From: Oreocharis arfaki | Taxonomy: Eukaryota; Chordata; Aves; Passeriformes; Paramythiidae | DNA: 64,000 nucleotides | Direction: 5' to 3' | Assembly (NCBI GenBank): GCA_013398015.1 | Contig: VZRR01007840.1 | Coordinates: 1-64,000, forward strand | Shown: piece by piece, positions 22,401 through 34,400 of the stretch | Layout of the letters: each line of letters opens with the position of its first letter | Position numbering within the stretch: the first letter of the stretch is position 1 | Made by a program: the position numbers and the translations under genes | Notes under the pieces: generated by a model | What the model saw: only the letters and a program-made list of their open reading frames with translations | Databases searched by the model: none | What the model was told of the DNA's origin: nothing

Positions 22401-25400
22401 GTTCAGAGAGGTTGGCAGCTTTTTTCGCTCTCTTTCTCTGTTTTTCTTGGGCAACATCACAGGATTACTGGCAATCACAGGATTACAGGCTCGGTGGAGG
22501 TGGGACTGGGGACCACCCTCAAGCCAGCACTTGCATTTTTGAGTTGTTTTGGTACAAGCAGGTGGTAAATGTTTGTTTTCTGCCCAGGGAAACAGGCATT
22601 TGCCTGGGGGTCTCATCCCAAAAAAATGCTGTTGAATCTCACAAATAACCAGCAGCTGTCGATCTGCTCTGCTCTGGACCAGTGGGCTGTGGGGCACCTT
22701 CCAAGGGCTGCTGGAGAGGGACAGCTCTCTGTCACATGTCCTCTGTGCTTGTACCACAGCTCTCCTGGCCTGGAGGGAAACCCTGCATCCCTTGGCTCAG
22801 GGAACGGTGCAGGTTCACTCAGCAAGTGCCAGCAGGGAGGGTGGGCGTTGTGTCAGTCACAGTGGAGGTGCCAGAGGCCGAGTTCAGCCTTGCTGAAGCT
22901 GCCTCTGCACCTCAGTTAAATGTGCAGCTCTCAGTGAGCTGTTCAGAGCCCAGGGCTGTTGGTCCTTCCAGAGGGAGGTCTGGTCCTGCACTGGGTCATT
23001 TGCAATCCCAGTTCTGGTTGCTTTTAAACTTTTACTGTATTTCAACTGTTTCACTTGGATTAAGACTGAAGATAAATGAAAAACACAAATGCTTTCTGGA
23101 ATAACTGTAAAACTGGGCTGCAGATCAAGCCTGCCATGTCCCTTTCACCATTTGAAGATGACAGGTTACCTTTGGGGAGAGTCTGGACTGACACAAAGTG
23201 ATTGTAGCTTTCCCAGCTCTTTGGTTCTGCATTGAGCTGGGAGGGGATTCTTTTGTGTTTGAGAAGAGCTCATTCCTGCATCTGCTCAAAGATGTGTTCA
23301 TAGCTAATTGCAACAGTTCAGTGTTTTTGAGAGATTAATTAGAATAACGAGTAAATGTGAAATACTGTGATGGTGCTGTTACTGATCCCTGAGCTTGCAC
23401 CCGTCTGATGGAGCAGCAATCACTTGGGGATGTAAGTTGAACATTTGAAGCCTGAAATACAAAAATTTGAAGCCTTAAGTATCTGATGACTGCTCTGCAA
23501 TAGATTTTGTCTTTAGGAATTAAAAACAAATGTTTCTTCCCCCCCCACAGTATCAGTCATTCCCACAAGGCCGCAATGGATTTAAAGTTGGAATGAAATT
23601 GGAAGGGGTGGATCCTGAACACCCCTCTCGATTCTGTGTTCTCACAGTGGCTGAGGTAGTTGCTTTTCTTGTCTTTCGACTCCCAAAGTCTCATGTACAT
23701 TTATAAAAAGTAGAAACATAAGAGTAATAGTACTTTAATTAGTTAATTAATAGTAGGAGTTCAAGGTGACACTGAAGGAATGGTGTTATGTGATTAAAGA
23801 TCTTTGCCTGAAATCCTACTGTCAGATTTTTGCACTTGTAACTAAGAATAGCAAACCTATTAATTGCCTGTAGTGAACAAATATGAAGAAGAACAATGCC
23901 ATGAGGCCCTAAGATTTGGTAAATATAAACAAGTCAGAATGCTTTTATGCAGCTTCAGTTATGTGAAATCTGGGTTGATCTGGTATAGGCATAAAAGTTC
24001 TGGGGCTGCTTTTGTACCCCAGGAAGGGTGTGCATGGCTTGGAGCAGGAGCCCAGGGAGGCTCCACTGGCCAGTTCTATTTCCAGCTCTTTGAAGTGGGG
24101 AAAGAGGAGCGTGGAAACTGGGAGAGCAGATGAGTTAAAATACAGCTAGACTTTCTGAGGAATAAACGAGATCCTAATTTACTTTCTCTGTAAGTGCAAA
24201 TATGAGGGGGTGTTTTATTAGTGATTTTCTGTCTTCTCTGTGACCCTTGGTGGTAATCAGAGCTTCTCTCGCGGTAGGTGCAGGGGTTCAGGATGCGGCT
24301 GCACTTCGATGGTTACCCAGAGTGCTACGACTTCTGGGCTAATGCTGATTCCTCAGACATCCATCCTGTGGGCTGGTGTGAAAAAACAAGCCATAAGCTG
24401 CTCCCTCCTAAAGGTATGAAAGAAAACAGAGTGCTGTACAAGAAACCATAAATTCTGCTAAGAACTGGATGTCCTGGCTCTGCATATTTCATTTTTAGTG
24501 TGATTTCATCGTGGAACTCCATCTGAGGGGCTAAAGGGAAGAGGTTTAACTAACACAGTGACTCACAAAAGAGCAAAATATCTTCTCTTTGATGTTCCCA
24601 AAGATTGACGTTGTTAGTCACGTTAGAAACTCTGGATTGGATGTCTCTCTGGGCTTCAGAACTTGCTTCTTTCCTGCGTTCAATTCTTTCCTGCGTTCAA
24701 TTTCCTAGAAACATTTGAGGGTTGAGATTGATGATTGGCCATTATGGTGAAAAAGAGAGAGCTGGTTTAGCTGAAATGCACAGCCCCTGGAGATCATAGC
24801 AGGGCAGTTATCATGCAAAGTTCATATTCTTTCCAGGTAATTTCCATTTCTGAAAAACCCACCGGAACGTACCAGGGCCGTGTAAAACAATCTTTTTCTC
24901 TCTCTTCCTAGGTTTCAAGGAAGGAGAATTTAATTGGACTTCCTATCTGAAGAACTGCAAAGCTCAAGCGGCTCCGAAAAGCCTTTTTAAGACCCTCAGC
25001 AGTGTGAGTGGTGGTATGGAATAGAAGGGGTTTTCATAGGTCTGGTGCTAAGTGAGTTTTGACCAGAATATTTATGCGGTTTTAATATGCTCATGTCAGA
25101 GGTACAACCCAAGTACAATCAGATGCAAACTACTTCCTGCTGTGTTTAATTTTTAAGAAGGAAACCTAGTACAATTTTTCTTCCTTTCCCCAGTCACTGA
25201 CTTTCCAGAGAAAGAATTTGTATTTCCCTTCCACCTTAATGCTGGAGGAAAAGATTTACTGAACCATTTATTAAATATATTACAGCCGCCTGTTTTGCTG
25301 TGCCCCTACAGTCGAGATATTTGTGTCATTTTCCTCTAATTTAATCATTTCTAAAATAATTTCTGGTTTCCAGCAGCATGCTCATGTGTGCCGTGGGATT

Positions 25401-28400
25401 TATTATGGGGCTGTGGATCTTGAGCATTTGTCATCCTTCCCCCGCTGGTGCTTTCTCAGTGGTTGTTAACCTCAGTTGCTGTGAAATCCTCGGTCCCATT
25501 TCATGTGATGACACCAGCCCATGGGCTGGTGGATTGGAAGCTGCACATGGACAATCCCTGACTCCAGCAGGATCAGGGCCCAGCTCTGCCCTGCTTCCCA
25601 CACAATCACTTCTCCCTGAAGACTCTCCCAACTTTTCCACCAGTAAAACAGGATGTGCAGTGCTCATTATCCTCAGCAAATCACTGCAAGGGGTCTCAGC
25701 CTGGGGGTCTGCTGTGGTAGGTGTACCTGGAAGTGCTGTTTTTTGAGCCACATGAACTCTTTTTTAGCAATAATAACAGTCGTTGCCAGAACCCATGGAA
25801 ATCCTGTCTGCAGACCTCTTGGCAGCAGCTGTAGTGTGCTTTGGTCTGTGGGTTTTGGGGTCGAAGGAGTTTATAAGGGGGATTTCCATGGCTTGACCAA
25901 GAATGTGGCTGATTTCCCTTTCCTTGTGTCCTGTTCCTCAGCCTGTCACACCTTCTGGGTTTCGTCTGGGAATGAAACTGGAGGCAGTGGACAAGAAGAA
26001 TCCATCTCTGGTTTGTGTCGCCACTGTCACGGACATGGTGGAAAACCGGCTGCTGATCCATTTCGATAACTGGGATGAGAGCTACGACTACTGGTGAAAG
26101 ATTCTGTTTCTGATACATGTCTGCAGCTAGACTGGCTTTGTTCTGCTCTTTGTCTGCGGGTAATAGCTGAGATTTTAAATGCAGGCACTAAAGTTGGGAT
26201 CTTATATCAGTTTTCAGGCATCTGAATAATTACTTGGGGTTTTCACAAAGAGCCACTTGCCCAGCAGTTCCCTTCCCATTTGAGCAGCTCAATGCAGAAC
26301 CGGTGGGGGTGGCCTGAGCTGTCTGAGAAGCATTGGAGTAAGAAAACTCCTTGTGGTGCCTGAAGGGGCTCCTGGAGAGCTGCAGAGGGGCTTGGGACAA
26401 GGGCCTGGAGGGACAGGACACAGGGAATGGCTTCCCACTGCCAGAGGGCAGGGCTGGATGGGATCTTGGGCAGGAATTGTTCCCTGGGAGGGTGGGGAGG
26501 CCCTGGCACAGGGTGCCCAGAGCAGCTGTGGCTGCCTCTGGATCCCTGGCAGTGTCCCAGGCCAGGCTGGATGGGGCTGGGAGCAGCCTGGGACACTGGG
26601 AGGTGTCCTTGCCCGTGGCAGGGGTGGGACTGGATGTGCTTTAAGGTCTCTTCCAACCAAACCATTGCAAGATTTTTCTTTGTATTTCCCTTTCTTTTGG
26701 GACAGCTTGAATGCCTTGAAAACCCAGTGTTAGACATTCTAACGAGGTAGTGCTTGTCTTCTACACCGTGATCACACCCACTGAAAGCATCTGCTCGCCC
26801 AGCAAACGCCTATCAGACAGCATTTGAAATACTGCCTTTCTTTTTGCTTTCCATCTGACTGGTGCCAACTTTCCCTCTTTGATTCAGGTGTGAAACGAGC
26901 AGCCCATATATCCGTCCTGTCGGCTACTGCCAAGAAACTGGAACCCCACTGACAACACCACCTGGTAGGTTGCAAGTGAGACTTACTTCTTGCCTCAGCC
27001 AAAAAACCTGCAAACTGTATCTTCCACATAATTACATATTTGCAAGTTCCAGGTTCGCTTCAGAACTCTTTACTGCCTGAACAATATTATTGTTCCTGCT
27101 TTTTGCCACTGCAATTTATGTTGTTTCATAGTTCTTTTAAGAAATGGAATAGGGTTTGGAAATTTATAATTTAATTTGAGTTTAGAAAGGAAAAAGTGAG
27201 CAGGATTTCCAGCATTTCCTTCAAGGTGAGCCGAGAGAAAAAGGGATCAGTATCATGATTTCCTAGATGGAATTTCTGGAAATCACAGAATCACAGAATC
27301 CTCTGAGCTGGAAGGACCCACAGGAATCATTGAGTCCAAGCCTTAAGTGAATAGCCCATACAGGGATTGAACCACAGCCTTGGCATTGTTAGCACCATGC
27401 TCTAATGGTTTCCTAGATAGAATTTCTGGAGTAAGTGAAGCCACATCTCTTTCTGCTGAGCTGGAATTTGGTAAATGAAGAGAATGTTGGCAAATAAGAG
27501 AGGGCAGAATGTACAGGGAAACCAGTGTTGTTTTCAGGCCTTGGAAGTGCTCATTCACCTTAAAAATAGCAGACATAAGAAAATTAAGCCTGACATTTGT
27601 CAGACTGACAGCCCTGGAGCAAGAATTCCTGTATTTACTGTGTTCCAGGTTCAGTGGAGCAGGAAGCACTGCACGGTCCCTCTGCATGGGTGGGATTGGC
27701 CTCGGTGCCTTTGCTGTAGATGTAGAAGGGGTTGTGAACGTTCCTTCTCAGCAGCACCACATCTGTCCCTGCTCCTGGAAGGTTCAGCAGGGCTGGGCTC
27801 TGCAGTTCTCTGCTCATGTCAGGATTTCCTGTGTCCCCAGTAAAACCTGCAGCCAGTTCTGATCTCTCTGCTGAGGGACTTTAATGCAGCAGTTTGCAGA
27901 CTGTGCTCTGCATTTAGTCACTGCACCCTCCTGCCAAAAGGAACCCGTCCTGGGGGTAAAAATTACTGAAACAGAAAGAGGGAAAAAGTAGAGCAGTTTC
28001 TTAAATGTAATTGCAAGGGAGAGACATCCCAGTGTTGTTAGAGCAGCACAACCTTTTCTCTCCAGGCTGCTGCTTTCACTCAGGGTGAGCGGGCAGCAGG
28101 AGAGGAGAAGGTTCTACAGTCTTACAGGCACTCACACGTAGGGCAGTTAATAAAACAGGAAATTAATTTAGTGATGCCATTGCACATCACAGAATCCTCT
28201 TGACTGGCTCCTAATTGGAGCTTTCTCTAGAGAGTAAGAATTGTTTAATCTGTACAGAAATGAACTTGCCAGGGTTCAAGCCCAGTCCAAAATGGGGGCA
28301 CTGGCTGAGCTGCTCTGGGTGCTGGAGGTGGTGGGTAGGAGCAAACAGGCCGCTTCCCAGCACCATCCACTCTTAAGTGCTAATTCCAGTGTTGCAGAGA

Positions 28401-31400
28401 GGCCTTTTTGCTGTTTGTAACAATAAATGTGGGGGTTTTCTTACCTAAATGTTAATTCTCTGTTTTTTCAGGATACAGGGATTCCAAAGGCTTCTCATGG
28501 GAGAAATACTTGGAAGAAACTAATTCCCAAGCAGCCCCAGCAAGAGCCTTTAAACTGGTGGGTGAATCTCTTTGATTGCTCTTGCTCAGGTGCTGTTATC
28601 CACCCTTTTTTTGCTAGAGGCTTTACTTGAGGGTGGTTCACCTCATCTGTGCCAGGAGGGTGAAACTGTGGTTTACTTTAAGATCATCTCAGTGCTGCTA
28701 AAACAAAAACACAGAGCAAAATATAAGATTTGTTCTTTTTTAATACTATGCAGAGCTTGGAAAGGATTTTAGACTAAATATCTTCAGTGTCTCCTTTAGC
28801 AGATTTAAGGGAAGAGCCTTCAGTCCACACAGGTAACTATGGCTTCCAGAGGAATGTGGGCAGTGCCTCACAGAGGGCACAGAGAGGAGAGAAAGTGCAG
28901 TCATCTCCACATGAAGTTTTAAAAAACTCTCTAAAATTCACCTTGCAGTTGTGCAAATCCATATTTCCATGGCTCGTGAGGCTGGAATCAAGGTAGAGAA
29001 GTTCATATCAAGGGTTTATGTGTGCTAATACAGATCTTAGTCCTTCTGGGGAGGAGCCAGCTGTGCCTTCCACAGAAATAAATGTATTAACAGATGAAGT
29101 AGCATCTCTGCCAAACCCCTGGGTGTACTAAGACCATCCTACACACTCAGTGTGAAGGTGCTTCTCTCAGCCTTGGGATTGTGAGCTTTTGTTTATTTCA
29201 TTGCAGTTCAGTGTATTTATCTGGAATCTCACTGTGAGCAGAATCAAAACAAAAGCCTTTAAAATAACTGTACTTTTAAATTGATTTTTTTTTCCTTCCA
29301 CGCTGTTGGCTCACCTTGCTAAACTTTGCAATATGTTTAAAAACTCTTCCATGCCATCGTGACATTTGTCTTGGTTCCTTTTGCTGAAGTGGAGCTGCAG
29401 GTTAATACCTGCTGCCCTCCCATGTATTTTTGTGGAAAGGTCTTCGGGACTGAGGAGGAAAAGCAATCAGGGAGGCTTCAGATAAGGGAGGCAAAAATCC
29501 AGCCCGACAGATTTGATAATTGCCAGATTTCAGTGGTGTCCACGTGAGGTTGGTGCAGGCTGCAAGGTGGTGTCAGGGAGGTAGAAGAGGTTTTTGCCTC
29601 TTCAGAGAACTGTTAGGCTTTAACTGGAGTTACCTGCAGCACGGTGGAACTCCAGAACATCCCTGGGATTGAGGTTTCCCATAGCTGGGAAGCACCTGGA
29701 GCCAGTGGGCAGGATGAGGAGTGAAGCCTGTCAGTGGGACACGGCTGTTGCTCCCAAGGGTGGACTAAGCCTTTTTGAGCTCCTAAAATCCCAGAAGAGC
29801 TGGAAAATGTGAACTTAATACTCCCAGCCCAAGTCCTCAGTAATCTGCTATTGTGGCTTCTTCCCTCAGATTTTCAGGGTCTAAAATGTGGTGAAAAATG
29901 TCATCTGAACATGAGGGCTTTGCTCAGGACAGGGACTCTGTTCAGTACTGAGAACTCCCTTCTTTGGATTCTTCCAAAGTGTCTTCCCAAGGGGGATGCA
30001 GCTGCCTTGTCTGCCTCCTTTCCTGTTCTCCAGACATTTCCGCAGCCGTTGTTCTGCTCCTTCAGGTATCAGGCTTTGAGGGAGGAGTGGAAGGACCAAT
30101 TCTGGCTCTCATGAAACTCCAGAGTACATGTTAGCATCTAAAACTGTGTTTCAAAAATGAGAGAAAAGAAAAGGTATTTGATATATCAGCAGTTAATAGA
30201 ACTCTTTCAAGATCAAACTTCGTTATTTTTCTGTCTTTGTTGGACTGAAGTGCAAATAAATGGCAAAGCTATTGATTTAAAAAAAATTATTATTATTATC
30301 CAGCTAGCAATTACAGGAAATCAGTACATAAAAATGTGGGTTGAGAGCCAAAACAGGCATTTCTCACTGAATTAGCTTTTAACAATTTTAAAGAGCTGTC
30401 TTATGTAGTCTGGAGACACAGGTCATCAGCACAAATAGCAGGTCTTGGGTTTGGATTTCTGCCCTCTCCACCCAAAAACTCAGGAGACAGCTCCAATGTA
30501 AGCATTGCTATTTCAGCCCATCCTCTTGGGCTGGCAATTTCAAAACATTCATAAGCTATTGCCAGAAGGGCAGCAACCCTTCAGCAAGGCTTAAACAAAG
30601 AGCCTGGCTCCTCTTCTGGGCAGGACTTGGACTTCGAGCTCTCAGGCTCCTTCTTCAGGGAGGACAGACAAGGTTGGCTGGTTCAGTGAGATGCTGTTGA
30701 AAATAAAAGCAGTTTAGATTGTCTGTTCTGTGGTGTATCCAGTGTATCCAGTGTCTGACAGCCCATGGATAGATGTCTGTGTCGGGTGAAATGACCCAAG
30801 AGGAGCTTCAGGTTTGGAGTTAAACCCCTTAAGCTCAGGGGTGCATCTCCTTCGTGCCCCCAGCCACTGGCTGTAAAAAGAGCAAGGAAGATTAGGAGGG
30901 AAGAGTGATTATAATCATTTCATTAACCTGGTCATTTTCAAATAGACAATTTATCATTTCTTGCTAAAATCTTGACCTCTGTGTGCAGAAGTGAAGAGGA
31001 ATGTGTTCCAATTGAGCATCCATAACCCCCAGCTGGGGAGCTGGGAGGAGGAGTTTGCAGTCAGATAAATGGAAACATTGGCAAAAGCTGTCTGTTGCTT
31101 AGAGGTTACATAGGGTGCAAAGGGCACCCAGCAGGTCAAAGGACATTGTGGAGTTTTCCCAAAGCCTTCGGGGTTTGAGGAGAAGGGCGAGTGAGCCACG
31201 GCAGGGGGGGGCTCCGGGGCCGGAGCTGCTCTGAGTCCCAGCACGGCGGCTCCCAGCAGTTGTTCATGAGCAGCACAGGCGTTGTCGTAAGGAGCAGGGG
31301 GTGACCTGTGTAATGAGGGTGACTGACAGGCAGGAGCTGTGGCTGATGCCAGGGGGGATGTAGGGTAGTGAAGAGACTTCATCCAGTGGCAAGTTCAAAT

Positions 31401-34400
31401 GTGTAAAGTGGGGAACTGGCCACTGACCTTGCTGGTGTGAGATCACAGAATAGTCAGGGTTAGAACAGAGGCTGGAGATCATCCATTCCACTCCCCTCCC
31501 AAGGCAGAGTCACCTGGAGCAGGGGACACGGGTGGGTTTGGAACTCTGCATCCAGGTGGGTTGAGAGAGAGACTCGCCAGAGAGGGAGACTCCACACCCT
31601 CCCTGGGCAGCTGTAGCAGTGCTCTGCCACCCTCCATGGAAAGTTCTTTGTCATGTTGAGGTGGAACTTCTTGTGTTATAGTTTAGGGCCATTGCTCCTT
31701 TTCCTGTCACTGGGCCCGCTGGAGAGTTGGGCACCATCCTCTGACACCTGCCCTGGAGATACTCATGTGTACTGTTGAGATCCCTTCTCAGTCTCCTTTT
31801 CTCTAGAGGGCCAAGTCCCTGCTGTGTGGGAGGTTTGCTGTCGGGCTGGGGAGGCTGTGTCAGTGGAGCTCGTGGTGGTCCCTGGCCTTTTGTCCGTGAG
31901 GGAAGGGCCTCTTGCCCTGGCTGGGACAGCTCCTCTGTGCTGAGCCGCCTCAGGCTGCTCTCCAGCAGTTTGGGGCTGCTGACAAACACTCAGCTCAGTC
32001 CTCTTGGGAACTCTTATTTTAACCTCTTGGAAACTCTGATTTTAGCCTCTGAACAGTCTGCCGTGTGAGATAACCCAAAGCTCCAAAGGCAGCTCGGGGT
32101 GGATGTAAACTGGAGCATGTTTCATTCCGAGCAGGTACCAGCTCTGAACTCCAAGGCTTTTTAGCATTCTGCTTACAACCCTCTCTTGCAGCGTCCTCCT
32201 CACGGATTCCAGGTTAATACGAAGTTAGAGGCTGTGGACAGACGAAATCCCATCCTGATAAGAGTGGCAACAATCATTGACAAAGACAACCATCGCATTA
32301 AGGTATGACCTTGCTCCCAAGGGCACACCTGTGCTGGGAACCCCAGGATGGGCAGTGCAGGGAAAACACCCCCAGGAATGAGGAGCAGCAAACAACAGCC
32401 TGGCAATTGCTGTGGACTCCGGGCCTGCCCGACTGGAAGTGATTCCTGTTGCTTTGTTTTGCTGAAATCTGCTGGAATCGGCCTGGTGTTAGTTAACTGT
32501 TCTAATGTGACTGTTTGGAACCAACACTTGACAGTGTCATGTCCCATCTCCTGCCGTTTTCTGTGTGATCTCTGTGACTGAAGGCAGCATGAGTGTTCTG
32601 CTGGGGGAAGCTGCCTGACTGGGGTTTTTTCCTGCCAGGAAAGGAAAACCCAAAGCATTTAGACCCTGGTACATGTGGGAAGCGGCCTCATTCTCCAGTA
32701 CAAATTCGTCACATAAATGCATTTTAACCTAGTCTTTTCATGCACATATGTTGCCAAAATAATCTGTTGTGCTTTGGCTTCTGAGGAACTAGGTATGAGC
32801 CAGCTGAAGTGGAGGCTGCACTGATGGAGACTCTGTGGCCACAGGTCTCCTTCCTAAAGGATGATAACATGGGCAGGAGTGGAGTTCACTCCCCATTGTC
32901 TGATTGATTCTCAGTCTCGTTGCTGTGAACAACAGTCAAGCTTTGCCAGTCCATAGTGGCATGAAACTCACTTAATACATTTAAACTTCACTGCATGAAC
33001 AACCCAGTAGCCTTTAAACTCCAGTGATCCTCAGTCTCTGTTAACCTGACCTGGGTCTGAGCTAGCTATTACCATTCTCTTCATCCAGCAGAAAATTGTA
33101 GCTTGTTCACTGCAAAACTCACCGAACTCGTTGGCTTTTACGGTGTTTTGGGATCCTCAGAAAACAGAGCAATTTAATCAGTATTTGTGTTTGCATAGCC
33201 TTGGACTTTGTGTGTTAGAGCACCCCACGGGCTGTGGGGTGATGGACTGTGCCACCAGAACCTGGCTGTTCTGTAGAACACAGGTGCAGGAAAACAAAGA
33301 GTTACACTGAGCACAGAGATGATTGTGCCTGACTGAAAGATTGACCTGAAAGATTGAATGAATCAGCCCCAAGCTGAGCAAGGTGTAACAAAGGGGGAAG
33401 TTAGCATAGAAGCTGAGTCATGCCCTGAACTGTGTCTTTTGCTGAGACTTCTGCTTCTTTCAGATACATTTTGATGGCTGGGACCATCACTACAATTTCT
33501 GGGTGGATGCAGACAGCCCTGACATCCATCCTGTGGGCTGGTGTGACAAAACTGGGCACGCTCTGCAAGTCCCTCTAGGTAAATACAGGACACCCTTTTG
33601 TTACACTGGATAATCTCCTAAGTGCACTCTGCTCCTCACATGCAAATCTGTTTAAATTTCTTTTTTTACTGTCACTAGGTGCTGAAGACCCAGAGGGAGC
33701 AGTGGGACAGGCGTGTCCTACTCCAGGCTGCCAGGGGATCGGGCACGTGCGGGGCCCTCGATACGGAACGCATTACACGTATGTGGATGAGTGCTGTTAA
33801 TGACAGTAATAATCATAATAATAATGATAATAATGCTGCAGCACCAAGCAACTGCACTGCACTGAAATGATCCCAGGGTGGTTATTCTGGAGATAGTTGT
33901 AACTGAAGTCGTAGCTCCCTCTGGTGTCTAAGTGGGCTGTTTGATCATAAATTCTGTTTATACCACTATACTCATTATAGCTGCAATGCAAACAGATTCA
34001 TTCACTCCGATTTCTGCATTCCAGCAGTACTGAAGGAGTTCTTTTTGTGAAATAATATACCCAAGAATTGCATGCAAGGAGACAGTTAAAGAGGAGAGGG
34101 CACGGGTAGGATGTTAAAGTGTAAGTGAGGAGAGGTCACTTATGTTTTGTGCTCTGCCTTTTGATTTCTTGTGTGCTCTTGGAAGAGGAAACTTTTTCTC
34201 AAGTAAATTATTTTAAGAGCAAGAAAACAATCTCAGGTGGGAGGTCTGAAGACCTGGTAGTTTATAATGTAGTAAAGGGCTTTGAATGTTCCAGATTGAA
34301 AGTTGCAGAGCTCTGTTGATTCATGAAATGTTGTTCAGGTAAGCAGGTTAAAAGGATGAGCTCTTCTTGTCCTCTGAGGTGGCTCTTTAACAACATGACT

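Larger units (their letters stand above)
19878..25941 (+). other. L3MBTL-family introns between the linker exons and MBT2
   Basis: The introns are 19878-21247, 21306-22321, 22411-23550, 23656-24277, 24414-24911 and 25004-25941. I see no CR1 copy or RNA gene in them. The only repeat is a 17-base exact tandem duplication at 24668-24701. Confidence 0.6.
26965..28471 (+). other. L3MBTL-family intron with SINE
   Basis: It contains the tRNA-Ile/CR1 SINE at 27259-27430. Nothing else recognised. Confidence 0.7.

Noticed and set aside
28265..28300. B-box-like ggttcaagccc suggesting a tRNA gene
   Set aside because: No A box, anticodon stem or acceptor stem can be paired around it.
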